Position numbers and translations under genes: made by a program. The notes beneath the pieces were generated by a model that saw only the letters and a list, made by a program, of their open reading frames with translations, did not search any database and was not told the DNA's origin. 41,843 nucleotides of DNA from Pseudomonadota bacterium (lineage in GTDB: Bacteria; Pseudomonadota; Gammaproteobacteria; Pseudomonadales; Moraxellaceae). Below, in pieces: positions 15,988 through 24,443 of this stretch (within the stretch, counting starts at the first letter, position 1; each line of letters starts with the position of its first letter). The DNA lies in NCBI GenBank assembly GCA_021804565.1, contig JAJZHK010000024.1:1-41843 (forward strand), given 5' to 3'.

Positions 15988-17290
15988 GGCTCAACACCTG
16001 CTGCAGACTGCTTTCAGGGTCCTCGCCATGGACAGGCACGGCCCAGCTCAGGATCCCGGCGGCAGAAAAATTCTCGTGACCATAAACTTCCTGGATGCGT
16101 CTTTCGATGCGCAATAGATACCCGGCGGCAGCGGCCTGACCAAACAAAGGCATCAGGGTCAACAGCACCGGGCCTTGTGGCGAACTTAAGCTGACATTGA
16201 GGTCCAGTTCACGGCCTTGTCGGGCGGCCTCCTGATGCATCTCCAGGCCATGCTCTGCATCGGTGAACTGCAAGCTGACCAGGTAGGAATCGATCGCGGC
16301 CTCGCGCTGTACGCGCGCCAAACGCAGGAGCTCGGCGATCACGCTGGCCGGCAGCTGTGGCCAGCGCAAGCTCATCGGGGCGATCTCCGCCTGCAGGTCG
16401 ACCAAATCTGCGTAGTAGCCGAGCAAGACCGCCATAAACTGCATGATCTCAAAATTCATCGAGAGAAAAGGCATTTTCTCGACACAGAGCAGGGCCAGGA
16501 TGGTGCGTCCATTGACCAGCGGAGCTGCGACCATATAACGGCTGTCCTGCTGATGGATGGGATCCGACTGCAGATGCAGGAGCTCCCGGCGCTGCAGCGC
16601 CTGGACGATCATGGGGTCATCGGCGTCCAGCATATCAACCAGACCCCGCTGGACGACTGGACGCGGGTCGATCTTGCCCGCCACGATGCGGTAGATGGCT
16701 GCCGCCTCGAGCTGACAGGCCTGGGTGAGCAGGTGCATCAGCTCGCCGATGGCCGGCAGATCGTCCTTGGCAGCTTCCATCATATGACGACGCATTTCAG
16801 TCAAGGAGTCACGCAAGGTGATCGGCTTGATCAGCAGGTCCTGTTCCAGACGCTCGTGCGAAAGACGCAAGAGGTAGTGCCGGCGCGTGAGATGGCTGAG
16901 CCGTTCACTGATGTAGGCATTGGCCGACTGCAGGCGCTTGATACGGTTCTGCCAGAGATCGGAGAACTCGCCCGCCACCAGGCTGACGATCCATCCCCCG
17001 AGCAGGGTCGAGCCCTGCTCGGACAGGTGGTCGAAGGGCAAGCTGAGCAGGGCGTAGACACCGAACAGACTGCTGGCCGCAACCGCCGCCACCGAGCCGT
17101 AACGCAAGGCGAGCAGGAAGGGCAGCATCCATACCCAGGGGAAGGCCGCGTGGGCGCCCATGGGATCCCCCGGCACTAGCAGCCGCTGCAAGCCCAAGTC
17201 CAGCGTACAAAGCAGCACGATCTCCAGCCACATGCCCCAGGCAGTGGAGCGGCGGGCCCATCGACGCCACAGGCACTGCCAGGGGCTCAT
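15971..17290 (-). CDS. pelD: c-di-GMP receptor PelD
   Basis: PelD is the inner-membrane receptor that turns on Pel synthesis when c-di-GMP binds. The 439-residue protein has about four N-terminal membrane segments (residues 18-115), a coiled stretch with HLTRRHYLLRLSHERLEQDL, a GAF domain (about 165-300) and a degenerate GGDEF domain. The inhibitory-site-like motif RxxD is intact as RELD at residues 360-363. A second arginine (YLLRIERR, near Arg394) matches the third c-di-GMP contact of P. aeruginosa PelD. No active GGDEF signature is present, so it should bind but not make c-di-GMP. Start overlaps pelC by ATGA. Confidence 0.95.
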   Translation of the reverse strand: MSPWQCLWRRWARRSTAWGMWLEIVLLCTLDLGLQRLLVPGDPMGAHAAFPWVWMLPFLLALRYGSVAAVAASSLFGVYALLSLPFDHLSEQGSTLLGGWIVSLVAGEFSDLWQNRIKRLQSANAYISERLSHLTRRHYLLRLSHERLEQDLLIKPITLRDSLTEMRRHMMEAAKDDLPAIGELMHLLTQACQLEAAAIYRIVAGKIDPRPVVQRGLVDMLDADDPMIVQALQRRELLHLQSDPIHQQDSRYMVAAPLVNGRTILALLCVEKMPFLSMNFEIMQFMAVLLGYYADLVDLQAEIAPMSLRWPQLPASVIAELLRLARVQREAAIDSYLVSLQFTDAEHGLEMHQEAARQGRELDLNVSLSSPQGPVLLTLMPLFGQAAAAGYLLRIERRIQEVYGHENFSAAGILSWAVPVHGEDPESSLQQVLSHAQAV

Positions 17291-17853
17291 GATCGCGCCG
17301 GCTTCGCGGGCAATGTCGCCGGCTGGACGCTGAGTGCATGGCGCAACAGGCTGTGCAACTCATCGAGCGCCAGAGCGCTGACGGCTTGGCGTCCCCAACC
17401 GGAACGCGCCACGCTGCCCGACCAGAGGACCTGGCCGGTGCTGGGGTCAAGCAGCGTCACGCTCATCCCCACCGCAGGCTCGCCATCGAGACCGACTTTG
17501 TAACGCCACTCCAGGAGACTGATCGCCAGCGCATACCGGGCATGCTGCTGTTGCGCCCAAGCCAGCGCCTGCTCCTGATGCCAGCGGTCGTGGGGACTGC
17601 CCTCCGGCATATGCGAGCTGTCCTCGGCCGGGGGACGCAACACCGCCGGCAGGCCCAGCACCGGCAGCAGACTGCTCGCCAGCTCATCCATACGCTCCCC
17701 GGCCAGCGGGGTCTCGGTGTTGTTGATGGTCGGCAAGAGCACGATGCGAGCGCCTGGATCGAGTTTTATGGCTTGTGGCATATGCGCCATGCTCGAACAG
17801 CCGGCGAGTATCGACAAGACGGCAGCCCAACCTAGATGACGCTTAATGGACAT
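17287..17853 (-). CDS. pelC: Pel outer-membrane lipoprotein PelC
   Basis: PelC is a periplasmic, outer-membrane-anchored lipoprotein that forms a ring below the PelB pore. The 188-residue precursor has signal residues about 1-16 and the lipobox LAGC. The C-terminal half has LLDPSTGQVLWSGSVARSGWG near residue 140. The ATG at 17853 is preceded by AAGGGGG about eight bases away; an in-frame ATG at 17883 would overlap pelB but has no comparable site. It overlaps pelD by ATGA. Confidence 0.93.
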   Translation of the reverse strand: MSIKRHLGWAAVLSILAGCSSMAHMPQAIKLDPGARIVLLPTINNTETPLAGERMDELASSLLPVLGLPAVLRPPAEDSSHMPEGSPHDRWHQEQALAWAQQQHARYALAISLLEWRYKVGLDGEPAVGMSVTLLDPSTGQVLWSGSVARSGWGRQAVSALALDELHSLLRHALSVQPATLPAKPARS

Positions 17854-17872
17854 TCTCAAGACCCCCTTGGGT

Positions 17873-20632
17873 TCAGTAAACATAGCGGTATCTTATCGCC
17901 AAAGTACGCACCAGACTGCCCTGATCAAGGCCGCTACGCTCCTGCATCAGGTCCAGTGTCAACTCATCACGCCCGGCGAGCGGACCGGCCAGCGCTATAT
18001 GCGCGGCATAACCACGCCCTGCCGATGAGGTATACAGCCATGCCGCATCGGCGATCAGCCGCCAGTGGCGTCCATAGGTGGGCTGGTCCTGCCAGTGTGC
18101 GTTCATGGTCCATTGCGTGAAACTGGCCGGCAGGATCGCTGCCGTCGAGGCCAGCTGTCCTTGCGGGATGGCCGTGGCCAGCAACTTGTCGAGAGGCTGC
18201 GACGCCGGCTGGAATAAATACTGGGTGTACTCCAGGCTGACATCGAGCGGTGCCAGCAGCTGACGCGTCACGGCGAGCTCATGTTCGGCGCCATCGCCGA
18301 GGCTCTCTCCCGTCTGCGTGGCGTAATGGTACTGGTGCCATGCCGCTTGTAACTGCCACAGCGGCGACAGCGCATAGGTCGTCGTCAGCTGCGCCTGGTC
18401 GCGTCGCCCCAAAGCGATGAGCAGCTCGTTTTCATTGGCCGGCTCATGGTCATGCAGCTGAGCGTCGATGTTCAGGCGGCTGCTCAGCGGGTACTGCACA
18501 GCGGCATCCAGCTCCGCGTAATGACCGGCGTTGACCGTTGGCACCCAGGCCAGGCTGGCCCGGCCGCGCTGCAGGTCCTCGACATAGCGCAGACTCAGGC
18601 TTTTTTCTGATGGAGCCTGCAGCAACTGGGTCGTATCAAGGCTGCGCTGATCGATCCTCGTCCATCCCAGTTCAAGACGGCGCGCGGCGTCCAGCGGCCA
18701 GCTCGTACCGAGCTCGTAGGCGTGCTGGCTGAGTATGCCGATCTGCTTGTCAGCGTAGCCGCTACTGAGCGCCGCCGCCCGACCCAGCAACGGAGCCCAC
18801 GCCGCCGCCAAATCCGGATCATCGGGGTTCGCCCAAGCCGCCTCCAGCAGCGCCTGCTCGGCGCGGTCACGCTGGCCACTGGCCATGAGCAAGGCACGCC
18901 GGTCACCGGCGGCCAGATCAGGTGCCTGCAACAAAGCCGGCATGGCAGCGCCATCCTGATCGTGGAGCGCCCGGTAGACGCGCAAAGACAGCGCCATGGG
19001 GGCCGCACCCGCCAGGCGCTCGTCGCTGGCGCCGGTTTCTATCTGCGCATCGAGCAGGCGCTCGAGGGCGACCTGCTGTTGCGCCGTGCTCCCCTGGCGG
19101 AGGCTATAGAGCAGCTTTTTGTAATAAGCATCCGGAGCACCATCATGGGCCACCTGCCAGCGCAGCACCCGCATCTCGTCGGCACTCAGCGCCTGGTGGT
19201 CGGCGCGCATCAGCACCTGCCGGCGGATGCGTCCAGCCTGCATCGTTTGGCCGAGGTTTTCGAGCACATCGGCCCATTGCAGTCGGGCATGCAGGTCATC
19301 CGGATGCCCCCTGAGCCAGGCCCGCAGCCACGGCCGCGTGTGTCGTGGCTCGTGCAGTGTTTGCCAGGCAGACGCCCAGCTCAGCCATAGTCCCGGGTGA
19401 CGCCGGGCATAGGGGGTGGCCCGCATCAGGCAGGCACGCAGCCGCCGCCAGTCCTGGGCCTGAATGAAGGCGTCGATGAGCTGCGCCATATAGCGCTCCT
19501 GCTCAGGCGCCAGGCGGGTCGCCCGCTGCAAGGCGGTGATCGCATCCTGAGGCCGTCCGAGCGCCTGATCGAGGACCGCCAGCTGTGCTAAAAATTCCGG
19601 GTTGTCGTGCAGACGCTGACGGTCCGCCGCGCTCAGGCCACGCAAGAGCTGCACATTGCTCGCCTCATGGTGAACCCGATTGTTGAGGTACAAGGCATTC
19701 AGCAGCCGTGCATCGGCAGGATGCTGCTGCGCATTCAGGGTGCTCAGCTGCGCCGCCGCCAGCATGTCGTGAGCACTCAGCAACTCGACGGCCATGTCCA
19801 TATCATGGTCGCGCGCCTGCCCGGCGCTGATCAGGACCTGATAGGCCTGCAAGGCCTCGGCATCGTGACCGAGCAGATGGCTGAAGTCACCGAGAACTTC
19901 CCAGTAGGCCTGCGCCGTCGCCGGCATCTGCCGCTGATAGGCGCGCAAATCCTGCAGCGCTTTCGCCACCTCACCCTGGCCATAGTCGAGGGTGGCCAGA
20001 CTGACCAGCCACTCTGGCTGTGCCGGGTAGTGGCGGAGCAGCTCCTCAAGCAGGCTCTCCGACAAACGCGTCCTGCCTTCCCGCTCGGCCAGCGTACTGG
20101 CCTGCTGCAGCCACCAGGGGTCCGGCTGCTGCTGTTGGAGACGCAGCAGCCAGGCGATGCAGCTGTCGATATCGCCCAGGCGTTCGTAGCTGCTGATGGC
20201 GGCTTGCACGCGCTCATGGTCTGCGCCATGGACGTCGATATCATGCAGCTGCACGACCAGGCGCGCGCGATCATTGTCCAGTTGCCGGGCCATCACGCCG
20301 ATTTGCTTCCAGGTACCGGCATCAAGCGGCTGCAGGGCACTCAGCCGCAGCAAGGCGGACAAGGCGGCTGGACCGTCACCCAGCCAGCGCGCAAGCTGGA
20401 TGTAGCGTTGCAACCACACCCGATCCTGCGGATGGACCCTCAGCGCCTTGTGGGCAAGGCCGTAGGCAGCGGCCAGCTGGCCGCTGGCCAAGTAAATATT
20501 GTAGGCGAGGACGTAGCGCTGCTCGTCGTAGGCAGCGGCAGGTTCGGGGTAGGCCGGCATGCCCGGCCAGCACGCCAGGCAGTAGAGGCCCAGCAATCCC
20601 TGCAGCCAGCGTCGGCTCAAGCTATCGATCAT
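17873..20632 (-). CDS. pelB: PelB C-terminal half: TPR domain plus outer-membrane beta-barrel, as a separate protein
   Basis: In P. aeruginosa PelB is one protein of about 1193 residues with an inner-membrane anchor, periplasmic TPRs and a C-terminal export barrel. Here the larger part is a separate 919-residue protein. It starts MIDSLSRRWLQGLLGLYCLA, which looks like a Sec signal peptide (arginines, then a hydrophobic core to about residue 27, cleavage probably near PEPAAA). Helical TPR repeats fill about residues 35-600. The last 300 residues are short amphipathic strands ending in IRYRYVY, an outer-membrane barrel terminus. The start overlaps the stop of the N-terminal gene by ATGA (20629-20632), so synthesis is coupled. 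Confidence 0.88.
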   Translation of the reverse strand: MIDSLSRRWLQGLLGLYCLACWPGMPAYPEPAAAYDEQRYVLAYNIYLASGQLAAAYGLAHKALRVHPQDRVWLQRYIQLARWLGDGPAALSALLRLSALQPLDAGTWKQIGVMARQLDNDRARLVVQLHDIDVHGADHERVQAAISSYERLGDIDSCIAWLLRLQQQQPDPWWLQQASTLAEREGRTRLSESLLEELLRHYPAQPEWLVSLATLDYGQGEVAKALQDLRAYQRQMPATAQAYWEVLGDFSHLLGHDAEALQAYQVLISAGQARDHDMDMAVELLSAHDMLAAAQLSTLNAQQHPADARLLNALYLNNRVHHEASNVQLLRGLSAADRQRLHDNPEFLAQLAVLDQALGRPQDAITALQRATRLAPEQERYMAQLIDAFIQAQDWRRLRACLMRATPYARRHPGLWLSWASAWQTLHEPRHTRPWLRAWLRGHPDDLHARLQWADVLENLGQTMQAGRIRRQVLMRADHQALSADEMRVLRWQVAHDGAPDAYYKKLLYSLRQGSTAQQQVALERLLDAQIETGASDERLAGAAPMALSLRVYRALHDQDGAAMPALLQAPDLAAGDRRALLMASGQRDRAEQALLEAAWANPDDPDLAAAWAPLLGRAAALSSGYADKQIGILSQHAYELGTSWPLDAARRLELGWTRIDQRSLDTTQLLQAPSEKSLSLRYVEDLQRGRASLAWVPTVNAGHYAELDAAVQYPLSSRLNIDAQLHDHEPANENELLIALGRRDQAQLTTTYALSPLWQLQAAWHQYHYATQTGESLGDGAEHELAVTRQLLAPLDVSLEYTQYLFQPASQPLDKLLATAIPQGQLASTAAILPASFTQWTMNAHWQDQPTYGRHWRLIADAAWLYTSSAGRGYAAHIALAGPLAGRDELTLDLMQERSGLDQGSLVRTLAIRYRYVY

Positions 20633-21510
20633 GGCCGAGGCGTCGCCGGCAGGAGTTTCTGGCGCAAGGCGGCAGCGATCACCTGGACCGCCAGATCAAG
20701 ATCACCGGTGGCCTGCGCCAGCTCAGCCAATCTCACCAGCGACTGCGGGTCCTTCTGCAAACGGTGCAGATGTCGATAGGCGTACCCGGCGACGTCCGTC
20801 GTCTCACCACAGGCCTGCAAATCATCCAGGCCATGCCGGTAGGCCTGGCGCGCCTGTGCGATCGACCGGCTCTGATCCTGCAAAACAAACCAATCAGCAG
20901 CGCTGCGTCGCCGCTGGCCGAGGGTTTGACTCAGATGGATGTCATAGAGCAGAACCGCAGGCTCCCGCTCAGGGCCCGCCTGCATGATCGATAAGGCCAG
21001 CGCCGGATCGCGCAGGGCCTCAGCCTGGTGGGCATCCTGCCAGCGTTCCCCAGAAGAAAGTTTCTGCGCCGGCAGAGCCGCCAGCAGGTGCCGGTAAGAA
21101 GCAGCAGCGGCCGCGAAGTCAGGCGACGCCGGGGCCAGACTCCAGAGATGACGCCAGAGCAGATCCTGCCATAGACGGCGCACCTCAGGCTGGCGGATGA
21201 AGGGAGCCTTGCCGATCAAAGGGGCCAGCGCCTGAGTCGCTGCCGCCGTATTGCCGCTGTGCAGCAGCTTGCGCACCAGCAGCAGACGCAAATCGGCATT
21301 GTCAGGCTCCGTCTTCAGCCAGGCATGCAAGTAGGCGATGGCCACGCTATCGTGTTCAGCGTCGGAGGCCGCGCGCAAGCTGAGATGCTGCATGCGGTGT
21401 ATTTCCAGCAGGGCGAGGAGCACCACCAACACAAAGCCGGTGATCTGCCCTGCCGATATCAGGCGGAGGCGGTCAGGGCCGGCAATCGAGGCGAAGTGAG
21501 CGCGCGACAT
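20629..21510 (-). CDS. pelB: PelB N-terminal half: membrane-anchored TPR protein
   Basis: A 293-residue protein taking the place of the PelB N-terminus. It has one membrane helix (about residues 18-40) and then TPR-like helices, for example HDSVAIAYLHAWLKTEPDNADL near residue 55 and SLVRLAELAQATGDLDLAVQVIAAAL near the end. I chose the ATG at 21510, which gives a 38-bp overlap with pelA; the frame is open to 21693 but the upstream part is the shadow of pelA. Together with the following 919-residue protein the total is 1212 residues, close to intact PelB. The split is at an ATGA junction, not at a stop inside a repeat. Confidence 0.85.
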   Translation of the reverse strand: MSRAHFASIAGPDRLRLISAGQITGFVLVVLLALLEIHRMQHLSLRAASDAEHDSVAIAYLHAWLKTEPDNADLRLLLVRKLLHSGNTAAATQALAPLIGKAPFIRQPEVRRLWQDLLWRHLWSLAPASPDFAAAAASYRHLLAALPAQKLSSGERWQDAHQAEALRDPALALSIMQAGPEREPAVLLYDIHLSQTLGQRRRSAADWFVLQDQSRSIAQARQAYRHGLDDLQACGETTDVAGYAYRHLHRLQKDPQSLVRLAELAQATGDLDLAVQVIAAALRQKLLPATPRP

Positions 21511-24277
21511 GGCGGTCCATCCGGTAGCTGTAGATGTGATCATGCACCGCATAGGGCTTGAGAACACGCCCCTGATCGTAGAGGGTGCAGTGACCGCTCT
21601 CCCACATATCCCATTGCAGGGGAATCTCGCCTTGCAGATCCCAAAGGAGGGTATGACCCTGGCGCTGCCAGCCGACCACCCGGGCATTGGCACTTTGCAG
21701 ATAACTCAGCGCTTGCGGGTGGGTGGCGAGGACCAGCTCGGCATCACCGCCGGTGGTGTTGACGTAGCGGGCCTGGGGTCCGCGGTTCCAGCCACTGATG
21801 GCCTGGCTGTGCGCCAGGTCGACGGCTGCGCCCTGCGCCGGCAAGCGCCAGTTGCGCAAGTCACCGCGATCGCGCAAACGCCAGCCCGCCGGCGTTCTGG
21901 CGATCACCGCATCATTGAAGTCGAGCACTTTCTCGACGTACTGCGAGGCAAAGATCGGGTGCAGAGGCTGCTGTTCCGTCCAGTCATAGATACGGTTCAG
22001 TGCCGTCAGGGAGGCCGTCTTGGTGACGTTGTAGAGGTGATAGTAAAGATCGACCGGTTTGAGTCGGCGCGGACTCTCGGTCAGCTGATAGGTCTCGAGG
22101 ACCTTGATAAAGCCATAAAAAGGACCCGTCCAGTCATGGGTGTAGACATTCTCGTTCTGATTGGGCGCATAGACCTGATAAGCATCGCCTTTGTAAACAC
22201 CAGGACCGGAGACATAGGTCCACGAGTCATGTCGCTGGGTGATCAGGGTGTCGCCGCCGTTCATATTCAGCACACCGGCTTTTTCGGTCTGCGCCAGGTC
22301 TTCGGCGGTGGCGCGGCAGTCGCCTGACCACAGGAGCATTTTGACGCGCTGGCCAGGCGGCAGCAGCGTATGGTTGATAAAGTCGATGGAACCGTCGATT
22401 TCCCGGGACAGCGAAAAAGTGTATCCAGGGATAGGCAGATGATCATGGTCGCTGCTGTCGTCCGCTCCGGCTTCCTGCGCACGTACCCAGTGAAAAGGAT
22501 GTGACCAGGTGTGGCTGGCAGCTTCCACCCAGGGCAGGGCGAAGATCTGCCTGGCGATGGTCACTGCCTCAGCGCTCAGCTGGGGGTAGAGCCCTTGTGG
22601 GCTGATTTCACCTTCGATGATCGACATGGTGGTCGGGACGCGACGCTTTTTGAGGACCTCATCGAGCAGGACCTGGCCGGCCAGAGGGAAGCCTGGACGC
22701 TCGGCCCGGCTGACAAAGCCATCACCATCGATGTGCACGAAAAACAGGCGCCGACCGCTTTCCGTGCTCAGATCCGGGACCGGCGCCGTCGTATCGATGC
22801 GCAGGGCCTGGGCGATGAAATCGGCGGGCTGCACATACCAACGGTCGCCACCGAGCTCATCACTGCGCGAGAACAGCAGCAGCGGATCGAGGGCATAGCC
22901 GCCCCAGGCGGTGATGGCGACCGGCACCGCTGTCGCACCGCTCGTCGATCGATAAAGCGCCCATGGCTGAAACGAGGGCTGGCTCGAGCTCAAAGCCTGC
23001 AGATCGGTGAGCTGTTCCGGCAGCGGCAGCTCAAAGGCGGCGCGCGCATCATGCGCCTGCAGCGTCCACGCGCTATCTGCGCCGCTATCGTTGAGGCTGA
23101 GGCCCAAGGCGCGCAGATCAGCCGTGTCCGCGGCGTAGCCGAGATGATGAAAAAATGCGATATGCAGACCTGCCTTGATCTGCTTTTGCGTCCATACGGC
23201 CCAGTCATGGCCACCGCGGTTCTCGCTATCGATCCAGACGATGAGACCGGCCAGGTCCTCCGGCAGGTGCTCCAGGCGTTGCGCCTCCTGCATCGAGATA
23301 TAGTGCGGAACCAGTCCTATGTACGCCAAGGGCATGCCTAATAAACGCTGGGCCTCCAAGGTATTCAGTGAAAATCCTGGCGGCTGCGGGTTGGCGGCAT
23401 CGTAGATGACCAGCACCTGGCGCGGTAGCACCTCGATGCGGCCGCGGCCGACATGATCGAGTTTTGCTGTACTGATGTAGGGGATGAAGCCATCGGCGCG
23501 TATCCTGTCGACGGTCTGCTGGGCCAGCTGAGGCTGCTCGGGTGGCACATAGTCGATGACCAGTATCGGCAACTGCCAACGCTGCCGAATAGCCAGCAGC
23601 TGCTGCCTGAGCCAGACGCTGTCGGCGCTTGGCACCGCTCGATAAGCACCACTTTGGCCATCCCAGCTCTGGTAGAGCGACTCGGCCGCCACCATCCAGA
23701 CCGCCTCATGCACCTCCGGCAGCAGCTCAAAGCCGCGGTTGAAGATGAGTTGGGCTTGCGGCCAGCGCTGGTGGATGGCTCGTATCACGCGGATCAGCCC
23801 CTGCCGCTGGGTCTCCCGCTCGGCAGCGCTCAGCCGGCCGTCCTGATAGGCGTCCAGGGTGTCGAGAAAAAAGCCACGAAAGCCGCGCTGCCATAGCGGC
23901 GCCATGATGTGTTCGACGACAAAATCCGGCCAGCCCGCGGCGCTCTGGTCGATGCGCCGTCCCCCCCAGACCGGATTGACCGCTCCCAGCCAAGCCGCCG
24001 GCATATCACGTCCATAGGCGCGGCCAGGGCCCAGCTCACCCAGGCTGACGTAAGCAAACAGTTGCGAACCGGCTTGCCGGTAGCGGCCAGGATCGGTTCC
24101 GGGCTGATCAGGATCGACCACGACGACATCGAAGGCGCGGAGCATGTTCAGCGGTGGGTGTGGGGCATAGTCGAGCGCCACATCGGGCCCATCGACGGCG
24201 TAAACACCCATCGACATCACCCCAAACATGAGGACCATCAGCAATTTTTGCAGATCTTGGCTCCATAAAAAAATCAT
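21473..24277 (-). CDS. pelA: Pel hydrolase/deacetylase PelA
   Basis: PelA is a periplasmic bifunctional enzyme that cleaves and de-N-acetylates Pel. The 934-residue precursor has a signal peptide (hydrophobic residues about 12-26, cleavage near YA-VDG). The GH166 hydrolase domain follows (about 30-290), with candidate acids Asp139 (FFLDTLDAY) and Glu199 (VAAESLY). A middle Rossmann-like region follows, then a CE4-like deacetylase with Asp517-Gly-Asp519, and His589 and His593 in SHTWSHP; the spacing matches D528/H600/H604 of P. aeruginosa PelA. No strong ribosome site precedes the ATG at 24277; an internal ATG at 24238 is an alternative. The first gene of the cluster. Confidence 0.96.
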   Translation of the reverse strand: MIFLWSQDLQKLLMVLMFGVMSMGVYAVDGPDVALDYAPHPPLNMLRAFDVVVVDPDQPGTDPGRYRQAGSQLFAYVSLGELGPGRAYGRDMPAAWLGAVNPVWGGRRIDQSAAGWPDFVVEHIMAPLWQRGFRGFFLDTLDAYQDGRLSAAERETQRQGLIRVIRAIHQRWPQAQLIFNRGFELLPEVHEAVWMVAAESLYQSWDGQSGAYRAVPSADSVWLRQQLLAIRQRWQLPILVIDYVPPEQPQLAQQTVDRIRADGFIPYISTAKLDHVGRGRIEVLPRQVLVIYDAANPQPPGFSLNTLEAQRLLGMPLAYIGLVPHYISMQEAQRLEHLPEDLAGLIVWIDSENRGGHDWAVWTQKQIKAGLHIAFFHHLGYAADTADLRALGLSLNDSGADSAWTLQAHDARAAFELPLPEQLTDLQALSSSQPSFQPWALYRSTSGATAVPVAITAWGGYALDPLLLFSRSDELGGDRWYVQPADFIAQALRIDTTAPVPDLSTESGRRLFFVHIDGDGFVSRAERPGFPLAGQVLLDEVLKKRRVPTTMSIIEGEISPQGLYPQLSAEAVTIARQIFALPWVEAASHTWSHPFHWVRAQEAGADDSSDHDHLPIPGYTFSLSREIDGSIDFINHTLLPPGQRVKMLLWSGDCRATAEDLAQTEKAGVLNMNGGDTLITQRHDSWTYVSGPGVYKGDAYQVYAPNQNENVYTHDWTGPFYGFIKVLETYQLTESPRRLKPVDLYYHLYNVTKTASLTALNRIYDWTEQQPLHPIFASQYVEKVLDFNDAVIARTPAGWRLRDRGDLRNWRLPAQGAAVDLAHSQAISGWNRGPQARYVNTTGGDAELVLATHPQALSYLQSANARVVGWQRQGHTLLWDLQGEIPLQWDMWESGHCTLYDQGRVLKPYAVHDHIYSYRMDRHVARSLRLDCRP

Positions 24278-24284
24278 GAAAAAC

Positions 24285-24300
24285 TGTGATGTAGCTCACA
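24285..24300. promoter_or_regulatory. Perfect CRP/Vfr-type operator between pelA and galE
   Basis: TGTGATGTAGCTCACA fits the CRP consensus TGTGA-N6-TCACA with no mismatch. It begins 8 bp upstream of the annotated pelA start and is centred about 151 bp upstream of galE. A TAGTGT hexamer at 24322-24327 lies where the -10 would be for class II activation toward galE. On the pelA side the site is so close to the start codon that it could instead act as a block. Confidence 0.65.
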
Positions 24301-24324
24301 ATTTTGCACGCAGTCCTACTTTAG

Positions 24325-24345
24325 TGTCAGTTCGCCTGTCTGACA
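24325..24345. promoter_or_regulatory. Perfect inverted repeat TGTCAG-N9-CTGACA in pelA/galE spacer
   Basis: Six-base arms at 24325-24330 and 24340-24345 with a 9-base spacer. It does not fit the FleQ box (GTCA-N6-TGAC), though its half-sites resemble it. It lies 25 bp from the CRP-type site and could be a second operator. The regulator is unknown. Confidence 0.4.
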
Positions 24346-24443
24346 AGCCCGGGATGGCTGATTTCACCGGAATCTGCGCAGCCAGCCGGCCATTCTGCTT
24401 TACAATCGGGTCAGTATCATGACCAGGCCCGTGGGAAGAAAAA

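Noticed and set aside
19607-20779. Long plus-strand open frame (390 residues)
   Set aside because: Antisense to the pelB genes; composition is that of a complementary frame and no domain is visible.
24325-24345. FleQ box at the pelA promoter
   Set aside because: The arms contain GTCA and TGAC but are 11 bases apart rather than 6, so it does not fit the FleQ consensus; kept only as an unassigned inverted repeat.
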